64,000 bases of DNA from an uncultured Clostridia bacterium (GTDB lineage: Bacteria; Bacillota; Clostridia; Oscillospirales; Acutalibacteraceae), in the NCBI GenBank assembly GCA_945912145.1, contig CAMEBF010000001.1, positions 124,001-188,000 on the forward strand, written 5' to 3'. Numbering within the stretch: the first letter of the stretch is position 1; the number at the start of each line of letters is the position of its first letter. The translations under genes were made by a program, and so were the position numbers. Below, piece by piece: positions 8,977 through 16,540 of the stretch. Under the pieces are notes generated by a model, which ran no database searches, was not told the origin of the DNA, and saw nothing but the letters and a program-made list of their open reading frames with translations.

Positions 8977-10137
8977 TCAGTCGGGCAAGGTTGACCCTCT
9001 GTCACGATGCAGGACAAACCGCTGTACGGGATAGCCGAATTCCGTCAGCTCCTCTTCCGGGACAAAGCCGAATTTCCGGTAGAGCGCTCTCGCCGCTCTG
9101 CCTTTCGGATCGTCTTCCCGATAGGTCGTCACGGTGATATCGCCTTGCGGCATCAGCCGCAGCATTCCGGCAATCAGCGCGGAAGCGACGCCGTGACGGC
9201 GAAAAGTGGGAGCCACCGCCAAAAACGCCAGTTCGTTGTTCTCCGTCGAAAAGAGGAGAACGCCGGCTATCGTCCCGTCGATTCTCGCAATTAGCGCGGA
9301 CTTTCTTGCAATTTGCCTTTCGAGCGTTTTTGTATACTCTGCTATATCCAGCCCGGGAAAATCCTCGGCAACGCTTTCCACAAGCGCGAGCCAGTCGGGA
9401 ATATCACGATCGGACGCGATACAGATGCACACCCTCTGCGTCGCCGTTTCGTCCTGAATCCACTTTTTCAGAACGGCAAGCTGCTCCTCCGTATGAAACC
9501 AATGCTCGCCGTCTTCATAAACGGTCAATCGGCAACCGAAGTTTTCCGCGAATTTCGTCACGGTGTCGCGGCTCGTCAGATTGTCCTTGCCGGCGTAGAG
9601 GATCGCCGTCGGGCTGTTCCATTTCTGAATGCGGTGCTGATTGACATATGTGTAATAATCCCACGAGAGCGTTTCACCGAATGATGTCGGAATCTCTCTG
9701 CGGTTTTGCAATTCTTCTCCGCTGACCGAAGCCCATGACATCATGTCCTCAATCAGACGCACCATATCCAAAATAGGGGAGACGAACAGACAGTTGTCAA
9801 AGACTTCGTTTGCGAACGCCAGAAGCGAAAAGTACGCGCCGATGCTGTTTGCGTAAAGCGATATGCTCTGCCAATTCTGTTTGCAATATGATAAAATATT
9901 TTGTAGTTCGGGTAGAACTTTCCACGGTACGAAGCGGCTGATTTCATCTTTCCGTTCGCCATGTCCCGGCAGATCAAAACCGAGCACCTGAAATTCTTTT
10001 TGACATAATACATCGGCAAAGATTGCGGCGTCGTCCTTGCTGCCCATTTTGCCGTGCACAAAAAGAAACAGCCTGTCCGATTTTTTGCCGTATAAAAGAG
10101 CGGGAATGCTGCCGATCATCAAATGTTGTTTGTTCAT
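8977..10137 (-). CDS. Alpha/beta hydrolase fused to GNAT acetyltransferase
   Basis: The 386-residue protein has two domains. Residues 1-230 form an alpha/beta hydrolase: the LFVHGKMGS oxyanion-type HG motif, FDLPGHGERKD, a nucleophile elbow ANSIGAY (Ser near residue 97), an Asp in YAGKDNLTS and the His of DGEHWFHT. Residues 235-386 form a GNAT N-acetyltransferase with the acetyl-CoA loop LAVAPTFRRHGVASALI and the C-terminal ALYRKFGFV signature. The hydrolase half resembles small acylesterase or lipase-like enzymes with an unknown substrate. Both active sites look complete, so this appears to be a working bifunctional enzyme. It is monocistronic, converges on the secreted-protein gene, and has its own promoter with an inverted repeat. 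Confidence 0.85.
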   Translation of the reverse strand: MNKQHLMIGSIPALLYGKKSDRLFLFVHGKMGSKDDAAIFADVLCQKEFQVLGFDLPGHGERKDEISRFVPWKVLPELQNILSYCKQNWQSISLYANSIGAYFSLLAFANEVFDNCLFVSPILDMVRLIEDMMSWASVSGEELQNRREIPTSFGETLSWDYYTYVNQHRIQKWNSPTAILYAGKDNLTSRDTVTKFAENFGCRLTVYEDGEHWFHTEEQLAVLKKWIQDETATQRVCICIASDRDIPDWLALVESVAEDFPGLDIAEYTKTLERQIARKSALIARIDGTIAGVLLFSTENNELAFLAVAPTFRRHGVASALIAGMLRLMPQGDITVTTYREDDPKGRAARALYRKFGFVPEEELTEFGYPVQRFVLHRDRGSTLPD

Positions 10138-10160
10138 ACTTTACTCACTTTCTGTTAGTA

Positions 10161-10198
10161 CCTGCGGTTAGCATATCATAAAATTCCGCAGGAATCAA
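10161..10198 (-). promoter_or_regulatory. Promoter with flanking inverted repeat upstream of hydrolase-GNAT gene
   Basis: On the minus strand TTGATT, 17 bases, TATGCT. The heptamers CCTGCGG (10161-10167) and CCGCAGG (10186-10192) are perfect inverted repeats that bracket the -10 element and spacer, a layout suited to a repressor. Confidence 0.55.
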
Positions 10199-10229
10199 GA
10201 ACGGGAATTGACATCGCCGTTTTCTTTTT

Positions 10230-10564
10230 CTATTTCTCGGCGAGGACGGCTGGGAGACCATTTATGAGCAGGACAGAATCATGACATACCGTTCAACGGC
10301 GACCCCTACTGGCCCGTTTATAAGGATTATCCCGAGCTCGGCAAGTTCGGCAACTATGTCAAGGATGTGACCTATACGCTTGACGGCGAAACGGTGACAA
10401 GCGACGTATACTTCAACTCTGCCGCGGAGGCTCGGGACAAAACGACGCTTTCGCTTCAGTACGGCTGCGGCGGTGTGATGTTTTTCAGCATGAACTGCGA
10501 TTCACTCATGGGAGATGAAAATTCCATTCACTGCGCGGTTTACGACGCGATTCACAATCCCTGA
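10230..10564 (+). pseudogene. Relic of a GH18-type glycosidase, frameshifted and 5' deleted
   Basis: One frame reads FLGEDGWETIYEQD (about 10233-10274). A second frame continues with QNHDIPFNGDPYWPVYKD and ends LQYGCGGVMFFSMNCDSL ... AVYDAIHN. The two join sensibly if one base is lost near 10274. The pattern of a WETIYEQ segment, a later GGVMFFS strand and a short final helix resembles the C-terminus of GH18 (chitinase-like) domains. No start codon, signal peptide or catalytic DxxDxDxE is present upstream, so this is the decayed tail of a gene. The family assignment is from memory of GH18 ends and is moderate. Confidence 0.55.
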
Positions 10565-10570
10565 AATTCA

Positions 10571-10602
10571 GACGGACGACTGCACAAACAGCCGTCCGTT
10601 TT
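10571..10602 (+). terminator. Terminator hairpin after the GH18 relic
   Basis: Stem ACGGACGaCTG / CAGcCGTCCGT followed by TTTTAT, seven bases after the relic stop. It is the surviving terminator of the lost gene. Confidence 0.65.
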
Positions 10603-10605
10603 ATG

Positions 10606-11181
10606 TTACGGTGTAAATTCCTCTTTGAGATACGAATAAAAATAACAATCCTCAAAACCGAGATACGTTTTGCACCGCTGACGCAGCACGCCGTCAAAGG
10701 TCATGCCGGCTTTCTGCATGACACGCCCCGATTGAAGATTGCTCTTTGCGTGATACGCTTCGATGCGGTTGTAGCCAATCTCGCAAAATCCGTGCCGCAT
10801 CACGGCGAGAAGCGCTTCCGGCATATAGCCGTTGCCCCACCAAGGCTTGCCGAGACAGTACGAAACGCTGCCGATGCGCGCAATTTCTCCCTCTGTGTAG
10901 AGATAGATTGTACCGATCAGCTCGTCGGTGTCTTTCAGGAAGATACCCCAGTAATAGGTCTTTTTTTCTTCATAATCCGTCTGCCATTCGGTGAGCTTTT
11001 CGCGGAGCTCTTCGGCGGTACGGTACGCCTGCCATGACATATAGCGCGCCACGTCTTCATCCGAAGCGAAATTCGCAAACATCGCGTCGGCGTCATCGGG
11101 TGTCAGTCTGCGCAAAAACAGTCGTTCGGTTGTGAGCGGCACCGTACCGGTATGGCGCAGACCGTCGGGGGAGTCAGGCAT
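10606..11181 (-). CDS. RimJ/RimL-type GNAT acetyltransferase
   Basis: The 191-residue protein begins MPDSPDGLRHTG. The frame is open 87 bases further upstream, but the ATG at 11181 has an AAAGGAG ribosome site and a good promoter lies inside the upstream extension, so 11181 is preferred. Features are LTTERLFLRRLTPDDAD at the N-terminus, the acceptor-side YYWGIFLKDTDELIGTIYLY strand, WWGNGYMPEALLAV as the acetyl-CoA loop, and YNRIEAYHAKSNLQSGRVM followed by KAGMTFDGVLRQ, the RimJ/RimL family end. Such enzymes acetylate protein N-termini, antibiotics or small amines. The substrate here is unknown. It appears monocistronic. Confidence 0.88.
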   Translation of the reverse strand: MPDSPDGLRHTGTVPLTTERLFLRRLTPDDADAMFANFASDEDVARYMSWQAYRTAEELREKLTEWQTDYEEKKTYYWGIFLKDTDELIGTIYLYTEGEIARIGSVSYCLGKPWWGNGYMPEALLAVMRHGFCEIGYNRIEAYHAKSNLQSGRVMQKAGMTFDGVLRQRCKTYLGFEDCYFYSYLKEEFTP

Positions 11182-11211
11182 CGTAAACGCTCCTTTGGTA
11201 TGTTTTAGAAT

Positions 11212-11240
11212 AGTATAGCATGAATTGGTGCGGAATGCAA
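11212..11240 (-). promoter_or_regulatory. Promoter of the RimL-like acetyltransferase gene
   Basis: On the minus strand TTGCAT, 17 bases, TATACT, 31 bases before the preferred ATG at 11181. Its position helps to rule out the upstream alternative start at 11268. Confidence 0.7.
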
Positions 11241-11306
11241 TCGGTGATTCGACGACAAATGACATCATTTTGCTTTTTTCTTATTGATAAAAAAATTGAA
11301 ATATCT

Positions 11307-11337
11307 ATTGCACTTTCTATGCAATCTGTGATATACT
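11307..11337 (+). promoter_or_regulatory. Promoter with inverted repeat upstream of the flavin enoate reductase
   Basis: TTGCAC (11308-11313), 18 bases, TATACT (11332-11337), then GGAGGG six bases before a TTG start at 11370. ATTGCA and TGCAAT (11307-11325, 7-base gap) form a perfect inverted repeat over the -35 element, suggesting repression by a small dimeric regulator. Confidence 0.6.
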
Positions 11338-11369
11338 GGAAACGAAATTGAATCTCCGGAGGGATTTTT

Positions 11370-13634
11370 TTGAATTACGAGGAAAAATTAAAAGAACTGC
11401 ACGCTTCGTACGGCGATTGGTGGAACAAGGGCTACGAAACGCCGAAAATGACCGCCGACCTCTATCCTTATGATACAATGTTTTCGCCGATTCAGGTCAA
11501 CAGCCTTACGCTGAAGAACCGCCTGATTATGGCGCCTATGGGCAATATCAGCATGTGCGACGAGACGGGACGTCCCAACGCCAAAATGCTGAAGTATTTT
11601 GAAGAGAGAGCCAGAGGCGGCGTCGGTCTGATCACGACCGGTCTGATTCCCGTCTCCTACGGCATCGATACCTCGATCATCGAGCTCGGCAACCTGACGT
11701 ATTTCCCGAGAATCGACCGCAGCCGTACCGTTTTCGCCGGTTGGCGCGATCTGGCGGGTATGTGCCATGCGCACGGCGCGAATATCTTCATTCAGCTCAC
11801 GCCCGGTCTTGGTCGTGTCGGCAATCCGCAGTGTCTGACGAATCAGCTGAAACTCCCGCGCAGCGCGTCGTTCAATCCCAACTGGTATATGAAAGACGTG
11901 CCCTGCCTGCGTCTGTCCGATATCAGCCTGTCGAGAATCATCAAGAAGATCGGTCAGGGCGCAGCGGACGCGAAAGCCTGCAACCTTGACGGTGTGTATC
12001 TCCACGGTCATGAGGGCTATCTGCTCGAGCAGGTCACCAATCCCGCGTTCAACCGCAGAAAGCTTGGTCGTTTCGCGAATTATGAGACATTCGGTATCGA
12101 GATGGTCAAGGAGATTAGAAAGCGCGTCGGCCCGAATTATCCCATCATGTACCGTATCGACCTGTCGCTTGCGCTCAACGCGACCTACGGCAGCAAGATG
12201 GATTTCGTAAAACCGCTCAATAAATTCAAACATGAGAGAACCATTGCGCAGTCTCTTGCCTATATGAAAAAGCTTGTCGAAGCCGGCGTTGATATGTTTG
12301 ACGTGGATCTCGGCTGCTATGATAACTGGTGGCTGCCGCATCCGCCCGCTTCCATGCCTGCCGGCTGCTTCTTAGACATTGCCAATATCGCAAAGAAATA
12401 TTTCTCCGATAATCATATTCTTTCCAACAAGGGACTGGAGATTCCCGTTGCCGCTGTCGGCAAGCTCGGTTATCCCGACGTCGCCGAAAAGGCATTGCGC
12501 GACGGCAAATGCGACATGGTTATGCTCGGCCGTCCGCTGCTTGCCGATCCCGACTGGTGCAACAAGGCTTACGCCGGACGCGTTTCTGAGATCAGACCCT
12601 GCATCGGCTGTCAGGAGGCGTGCTTCAATGAGTTCGTCGAAGGCGGTCATCCGCAGTGTGCCGTCAATCCGCGTACCGCCTTTGAAGAGGAATATCCCAG
12701 AGAGGTACCCAAAGCGTCCGTCCTGAAAAAGGTGGCCGTTATCGGCGCCGGCCCTGCGGGTATTGTCGCGGCGGAAACGCTGATTGCGAGAGGTCATACC
12801 GTCGATCTCTACGAAAAGAACGCGCAGCTCGGCGGCAATCTGATTCCCGGTTCGCAGGCGAAAATCAAATTCGATTTCGCCAACTATCTTGAGTATCTCA
12901 GAGGTACGGTCGAGAGACTGAAACAGAATGAAAGATTCCATCTCTATCTTGAGACAGAAGTCACAGCGGAAGTTCTGAAAGAAAAAGGCTATGATTCGAT
13001 CGTTGTCGCGACGGGCACGAAGCAGTGCAAACCGCCTGTCGAGGGCATCGACGGTAAAAACGTTGTGTTCGCGATCGACGTGTTGAATAATCCGTCTCTT
13101 GTCAAGGACGCGAAGAATATCGTCGTCATTGGCGGCGGCGTTGTCGGCGCGGAAACGGCGTACTTCCTGACCTATGAGCACGACAAGAACGTCAAGGTCG
13201 TTGAGATGGATAAGTACATCATGAATCACGCGTTCACGGCGAACAGAGGTCATATCATTCATTACCTTGAGCAGCGCGGCGTGGAGCTTCTCAACTGCAC
13301 GAAGCTGAAAAAGGTCGGCGAAAAGAGTGTTGTCGTTTCGCAGAATCTCAATAAGAATGTGCCCGATCCGTATCTCACGTGGTCGCCCATTCTGCCGGAG
13401 AACGTCGTCAATCCCTTGGATATGCTTCGTCCCATCAAGGAGGAATGCGTGGAGAGAACACTTGACGCGGATATGGTTGTGCTCGCAACCGGCGTCAAGA
13501 GCGCGAACGAGCTGTACTTTACCTGCGTCCGTGAAAAAGCGGCCTCCGAAGTCTTCAACATCGGCGATTCCTTTAAGGGCGCACGTGTGTTTGAAGCGGT
13601 CAGAAGCGCATACCGCAAAGCGGTTTCCATTTAA
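11370..13634 (+). CDS. NADH:flavin oxidoreductase / 2-enoate reductase (FadH/BaiCD-like)
   Basis: The 754-residue protein starts at TTG with a strong GGAGGG site. Residues about 30-400 form an Old-Yellow-Enzyme TIM barrel that binds FMN (LKNRLIMAPMGNIS, GVYLHGHEGYLLEQ). A cysteine cluster CIGCQEACF ... GGHPQCAVNP binds a 4Fe-4S centre. The C-terminal half has two Rossmann motifs, VAVIGAGPAGIVAAE for FAD and IVVIGGGVVGAETA for NAD(P)H. This is the architecture of 2,4-dienoyl-CoA reductase, 2-enoate reductase and the bile-acid enzymes BaiCD/BaiH. These reduce activated C=C bonds in anaerobes, with electrons passing NADH to FAD to FeS to FMN. The substrate cannot be chosen from sequence, and no bai-type genes are nearby. 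The gene is monocistronic with its own terminator. Confidence 0.9.
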   Translation: MNYEEKLKELHASYGDWWNKGYETPKMTADLYPYDTMFSPIQVNSLTLKNRLIMAPMGNISMCDETGRPNAKMLKYFEERARGGVGLITTGLIPVSYGIDTSIIELGNLTYFPRIDRSRTVFAGWRDLAGMCHAHGANIFIQLTPGLGRVGNPQCLTNQLKLPRSASFNPNWYMKDVPCLRLSDISLSRIIKKIGQGAADAKACNLDGVYLHGHEGYLLEQVTNPAFNRRKLGRFANYETFGIEMVKEIRKRVGPNYPIMYRIDLSLALNATYGSKMDFVKPLNKFKHERTIAQSLAYMKKLVEAGVDMFDVDLGCYDNWWLPHPPASMPAGCFLDIANIAKKYFSDNHILSNKGLEIPVAAVGKLGYPDVAEKALRDGKCDMVMLGRPLLADPDWCNKAYAGRVSEIRPCIGCQEACFNEFVEGGHPQCAVNPRTAFEEEYPREVPKASVLKKVAVIGAGPAGIVAAETLIARGHTVDLYEKNAQLGGNLIPGSQAKIKFDFANYLEYLRGTVERLKQNERFHLYLETEVTAEVLKEKGYDSIVVATGTKQCKPPVEGIDGKNVVFAIDVLNNPSLVKDAKNIVVIGGGVVGAETAYFLTYEHDKNVKVVEMDKYIMNHAFTANRGHIIHYLEQRGVELLNCTKLKKVGEKSVVVSQNLNKNVPDPYLTWSPILPENVVNPLDMLRPIKEECVERTLDADMVVLATGVKSANELYFTCVREKAASEVFNIGDSFKGARVFEAVRSAYRKAVSI

Positions 13635-13640
13635 GAATAC

Positions 13641-13669
13641 AAGTCCCGTAGTTCGCCATGGGACTTTTT
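13641..13669 (+). terminator. Intrinsic terminator of the reductase gene
   Basis: AAGTCCC (13641-13647) pairs with GGGACTT (13660-13666), followed by a T run, six bases after the stop codon. Confidence 0.8.
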
Positions 13670-13752
13670 GTCGAATTTATGTAACCGTTTTTCTGTTTTT
13701 CGGTGTTGTATGATTGAAGACGGTCAGACGGCTTCGGAAAGGAGTTATCAAA

Positions 13753-14604
13753 ATGAAAAAATCAATAGCCATTTGTATGATTTTATCCCTGCTTTTCTGC
13801 GCGTTTGCGCTTCCGACGTCGGCGGAGGAAGTGCTTCGGGAACACGCCGGTTACGGTACAACGATGTATCTGTCTGAGGAATATATCGAAGCCGATCTTC
13901 CTGAAAATCGCACACAGCATTGTTTTATCCGGAACGAGTATTATCGGGTTTTTGCCGATACTTATTTTGAGAGCCAGTACGAAGAGTATTGTGAGCATTA
14001 TGAAAGCTGGGCAGATGAGCGCGCATCCATAGGGGAAATGCCGATGGCGAAAAGTGCGGACGGCACGGTCAAGGCGGTCGCTTCCTATGCCGAAAGTGCC
14101 GGAACGCGGGAGGGCTTGTGGTACAGCACAGTCATCTTCCGTTATGATTCCGATTTTTCAGCAGAGAAAAACCGTGAACTGGCTTCGGCTCTTTCCGACG
14201 GCATGGAGGTGCTCTATGTCGGCACGACGACGCCATGCGCCGTTGTGGCCGTGCGCGGAGGAACGCAGGATATGAAGAATATAATAGAAAGTGAATCGGT
14301 TGCATTTATCGAAACGGCATTCGGAAGTGTTGAGGGGTTTGGTGTCAACCTGGCGATTTTTACGGATACCTTTGCGCCGACTGCCGCCGATGCCCGAAAA
14401 ATCCTGCGGTACAGCGCAAAGCTCGACAGCGCGCCGGAAGATAAACGCGAAGCCAAAGAATTTTTCTTCAAAAGCGATACGGATTTAGACGGCGTTCTGA
14501 CGGCCGAAGACGCAAGATGTGCGCTGCGTATTGCGGCGGGACTTGAAAAAGGATTGAGCTTTTATAATCCCGATTCCGGCTGCGGTGCCTATTGGAACTT
14601 CTGA
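13753..14604 (+). CDS. Secreted protein with a dockerin-like C-terminus
   Basis: The start at 13753 follows an AAAGGAG site and opens a signal peptide (MKKSIAICMILSLLFCAFAL, cleavage near TSAEE), giving a 283-residue precursor. The middle region has no domain I recognise. Residues about 205-275 contain two related helices: FAPTAADARKILRYSAKLD, degenerate, and DTDLDGVLTAEDARCALRIA, with a full DxDxDG calcium loop. This is the pattern of dockerin type I-like modules common in secreted proteins of Oscillospirales. Only one loop has intact calcium ligands, so cellulosome docking is doubtful; it may serve as a surface or structural module. The gene is bounded by terminators on both sides. Confidence 0.7.
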   Translation: MKKSIAICMILSLLFCAFALPTSAEEVLREHAGYGTTMYLSEEYIEADLPENRTQHCFIRNEYYRVFADTYFESQYEEYCEHYESWADERASIGEMPMAKSADGTVKAVASYAESAGTREGLWYSTVIFRYDSDFSAEKNRELASALSDGMEVLYVGTTTPCAVVAVRGGTQDMKNIIESESVAFIETAFGSVEGFGVNLAIFTDTFAPTAADARKILRYSAKLDSAPEDKREAKEFFFKSDTDLDGVLTAEDARCALRIAAGLEKGLSFYNPDSGCGAYWNF

Positions 14605-14624
14605 ACAGAATCCGTAATAAAATC

Positions 14625-14662
14625 GGCAGGGAAGACTTTTTGGTTTTCCCTGTCAGTTTTTT
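14625..14662 (+). terminator. Intrinsic terminator
   Basis: CAGGGAA (14627-14633) pairs with TTCCCTG (14646-14652), followed after four bases by six T. The same stem sequence is reused in the terminator at 16497-16528. Confidence 0.8.
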
Positions 14663-14672
14663 CTAAAATTTA

Positions 14673-14701
14673 TTGACTTAGCGTCTCTCATGTTGTATAA
14701 T
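14673..14701 (+). promoter_or_regulatory. Strong promoter of the aconitase X operon
   Basis: TTGACT, 17 bases, TATAAT, immediately followed by a palindromic operator at the expected transcription start. Confidence 0.85.
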
Positions 14702-14702
14702 T

Positions 14703-14723
14703 TATTTGTCTAAAAGACAAATA
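14703..14723 (+). promoter_or_regulatory. Perfect palindromic operator at the AcnX transcription start
   Basis: TATTTGTCT (14703-14711), a 3-base AAA centre, then AGACAAATA (14715-14723): nine-base arms with no mismatch. It directly abuts the -10 element, so a bound protein would block initiation. The GTC-N5-GAC core is compatible with GntR-type regulators, but the regulator is not identified here. Confidence 0.7.
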
Positions 14724-14743
14724 CTGGATAAAGGATAGATTGT

Positions 14744-16042
14744 ATGATTGATTATAAAATGGAGCTGAACGAAGAACAGCTTGCCATTCTGAACGGCGAA
14801 AAAGGCGAAGTCATGCAGCAGGTGCTCGAGACGATCGTCCTCTTTGGCGATATTTTCGGCGCGAAACGCCTTGTTCCCGTGACGCATAAGGATACGCACC
14901 TTGTCACGTCGTTCGGTCTCGGCGTTCTCAAACCCTTGTACGCCTGTATGGAAAAGCTGACGCAGGCGGACATCAAGGCGCAGGGCTACCTGACTGTTGA
15001 CCCGAGACCGATTGATTATGAAAACGTCAAGTGCAATCCTTTGGAGAAGTTCGTCTTCAATAAAAAGATGTACTCCATGCAGACGGAATACGAAGCGTAT
15101 CTGACAAAGCTTGGGCTGAAAGATTCCAATGCGTTCACCTGTACCTGCTATCTCGACGAAGTCGGCAACATTCCCAAAGAGGGCGATGTGCTTTCCTGGG
15201 CGGAGTCCAGCGCGGTCGTCTATGCGAACTCCGTTCTCGGCGCGCGCTGCAACCGCAACAGCGGTATGCTCGACCTCTTCGGCGCGATCGTCGGCTATGT
15301 GCCCGAATTCGGCCTTGTGACGGATGAGGGCAGAAAAGCTACCTGGAAAGTCTATGTCAAAACCTCCAAAAAGCCCGAAGCGCAGATTCTCGGCAGTGCC
15401 ATCGGCATGAAAGTCATGGAGGACGTTCCGTATGTCTATGGCCTTGACGCATTCCTCGGCGAAGACCTCAACGACGACGTCAAATCCTATCTGAAAGATT
15501 TCGGTGCGGCGACCGCTTCGAACGGCGCAGTCGGTCTGTACCACATCGACAACCTGACGCCCGAAGCGAAAAAACAGGGTGAAAGCCTGATCGCCGACGA
15601 CGCAAAAGAATACATCATCGACGACGCCGAGCTTGAGCGCGTCTATCAGTCCTATCCCGTGATGTGGAAGAAGAAGGACGCGAAGCCCAATCTTGTTTTC
15701 ATCGGCTGTCCGCATCTGACTTACGATCAGCTTTGCCAATGGACTTCCGCGATCGTGAGCGGCTTAAAGCAGACCGGGCGCAAGAAAGTCACCGTCAGAA
15801 CGATTATGACGGCGAGCCCCGATGTCGTAGCACGCTTCAAGAGAACGACGAAGTATCAGCTTCTGACCGACCGCGGCGTTCATGTTTCTTCTATCTGTCC
15901 GCTGATGTATACGAACAATCCTATCGCAAGAGGACTGCACAACATTGCGACCAATTCCAATAAGCTGCGTACCTATTCCACTTCGCGTTACTACAAGGAC
16001 GCCGATCTTCTGAATATCATCACCGGCAAGGAGGGCAAATAA
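14744..16042 (+). CDS. Aconitase X catalytic (large) subunit
   Basis: The 432-residue protein matches the aconitase X catalytic domain family (DUF521). Cysteine-bearing motifs expected to hold the iron-sulfur cluster are FTCTCYLDEVGN, GARCNRNSG and VSSICPLMYTNN, the last near the C-terminus together with the NPIARGLH motif. AcnX enzymes are dehydratases: bacterial members act on hydroxyproline isomers, and archaeal two-subunit members are phosphomevalonate dehydratases. Here the two domains are separate genes: the swivel subunit follows two bases after the stop, as in archaeal-type pairs. No proline-catabolism or mevalonate gene is adjacent, so the substrate is open. Expression is likely controlled by the palindrome at the promoter. 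Confidence 0.88.
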   Translation: MIDYKMELNEEQLAILNGEKGEVMQQVLETIVLFGDIFGAKRLVPVTHKDTHLVTSFGLGVLKPLYACMEKLTQADIKAQGYLTVDPRPIDYENVKCNPLEKFVFNKKMYSMQTEYEAYLTKLGLKDSNAFTCTCYLDEVGNIPKEGDVLSWAESSAVVYANSVLGARCNRNSGMLDLFGAIVGYVPEFGLVTDEGRKATWKVYVKTSKKPEAQILGSAIGMKVMEDVPYVYGLDAFLGEDLNDDVKSYLKDFGAATASNGAVGLYHIDNLTPEAKKQGESLIADDAKEYIIDDAELERVYQSYPVMWKKKDAKPNLVFIGCPHLTYDQLCQWTSAIVSGLKQTGRKKVTVRTIMTASPDVVARFKRTTKYQLLTDRGVHVSSICPLMYTNNPIARGLHNIATNSNKLRTYSTSRYYKDADLLNIITGKEGK

Positions 16043-16043
16043 G

Positions 16044-16484
16044 ATGAAAGAATTCAAAGGCAGAGTTTTAGCTGCAGGCAACTGGGAGGGCGAAGCCGTC
16101 GTTTCCCATCAGGGCGTGAACACACTGGCGACCTTTCAGAACAGCGCCCTCAACAACAAGCCCGAGGTCATCGTAGGCGACCAGAATAATCAGGATATTT
16201 ACGGTAAAAATATCACCGGCAAGGCGCTTTGTCTGCCCATTACAATCGGTTCGACCACCGGCGGTCTCGTCATTCAGACCATCTGCGCGATGGGCATCAA
16301 TCCGTCGGCGTTCCTGTTTTCCGAGCACATCGATTCTCTTGCCGCCAGCGGCATTGTTCTCGCAAAGGTCTGGGAGAAAAGCGATGTGATCGCAATCGAT
16401 CAGCTTGGCGAAGAGTTCCTGAATACCGTCAAAACAGGCGACCGGGTCAAGATCACCGAAGACGGCACCGTGACCGTTCTGTAA
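16044..16484 (+). CDS. Aconitase X swivel (small) subunit
   Basis: The 146-residue protein matches the AcnX swivel domain (DUF126). It has KGRVLAAGNWEGEAVVSHQG at the start, then SALNNKPEVIVGDQN, the LCLPITIGSTTGGLVIQTIC serine/glycine loop, and a final DRVKITEDGTVTV barrel strand. It pairs with the large subunit encoded immediately upstream (single-base gap between stop and ATG) to form the dehydratase. The Ser of the GSTTGG loop is the usual catalytic base position in this family. The gene ends the operon, with a strong terminator 13 bases after the stop. Confidence 0.88.
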   Translation: MKEFKGRVLAAGNWEGEAVVSHQGVNTLATFQNSALNNKPEVIVGDQNNQDIYGKNITGKALCLPITIGSTTGGLVIQTICAMGINPSAFLFSEHIDSLAASGIVLAKVWEKSDVIAIDQLGEEFLNTVKTGDRVKITEDGTVTVL

Positions 16485-16496
16485 GAAAAAATATCG

Positions 16497-16528
16497 GCAG
16501 GGAAGCCAATCGGTTTCCCTGCTTTTTT
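16497..16528 (+). terminator. Intrinsic terminator of the aconitase X operon
   Basis: GCAGGGAA (16497-16504) pairs with TTCCCTGC (16515-16522), followed by six T. The next gene begins only 13 bases later without a clear promoter of its own, so it may depend on read-through. Confidence 0.85.
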
Positions 16529-16540
16529 GGGAGAGAGAGT

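Noticed and set aside
10367-10564. Stand-alone 65-residue gene
   Set aside because: The frame continues upstream of its GTG without a ribosome site and aligns with a second frame as the tail of a larger, decayed enzyme.
14744-16484. Direct assignment as archaeal-type phosphomevalonate dehydratase
   Set aside because: The two-gene layout fits, but no mevalonate-pathway gene is adjacent and bacterial AcnX enzymes have other substrates. It is kept as unknown.
16229-16540. N-terminal extension of the DUF2461 gene into the AcnX small-subunit gene
   Set aside because: The extension is Arg/His/Ser-rich shadow coding and crosses a terminator. The ATG at 16541 starts the conserved domain directly.
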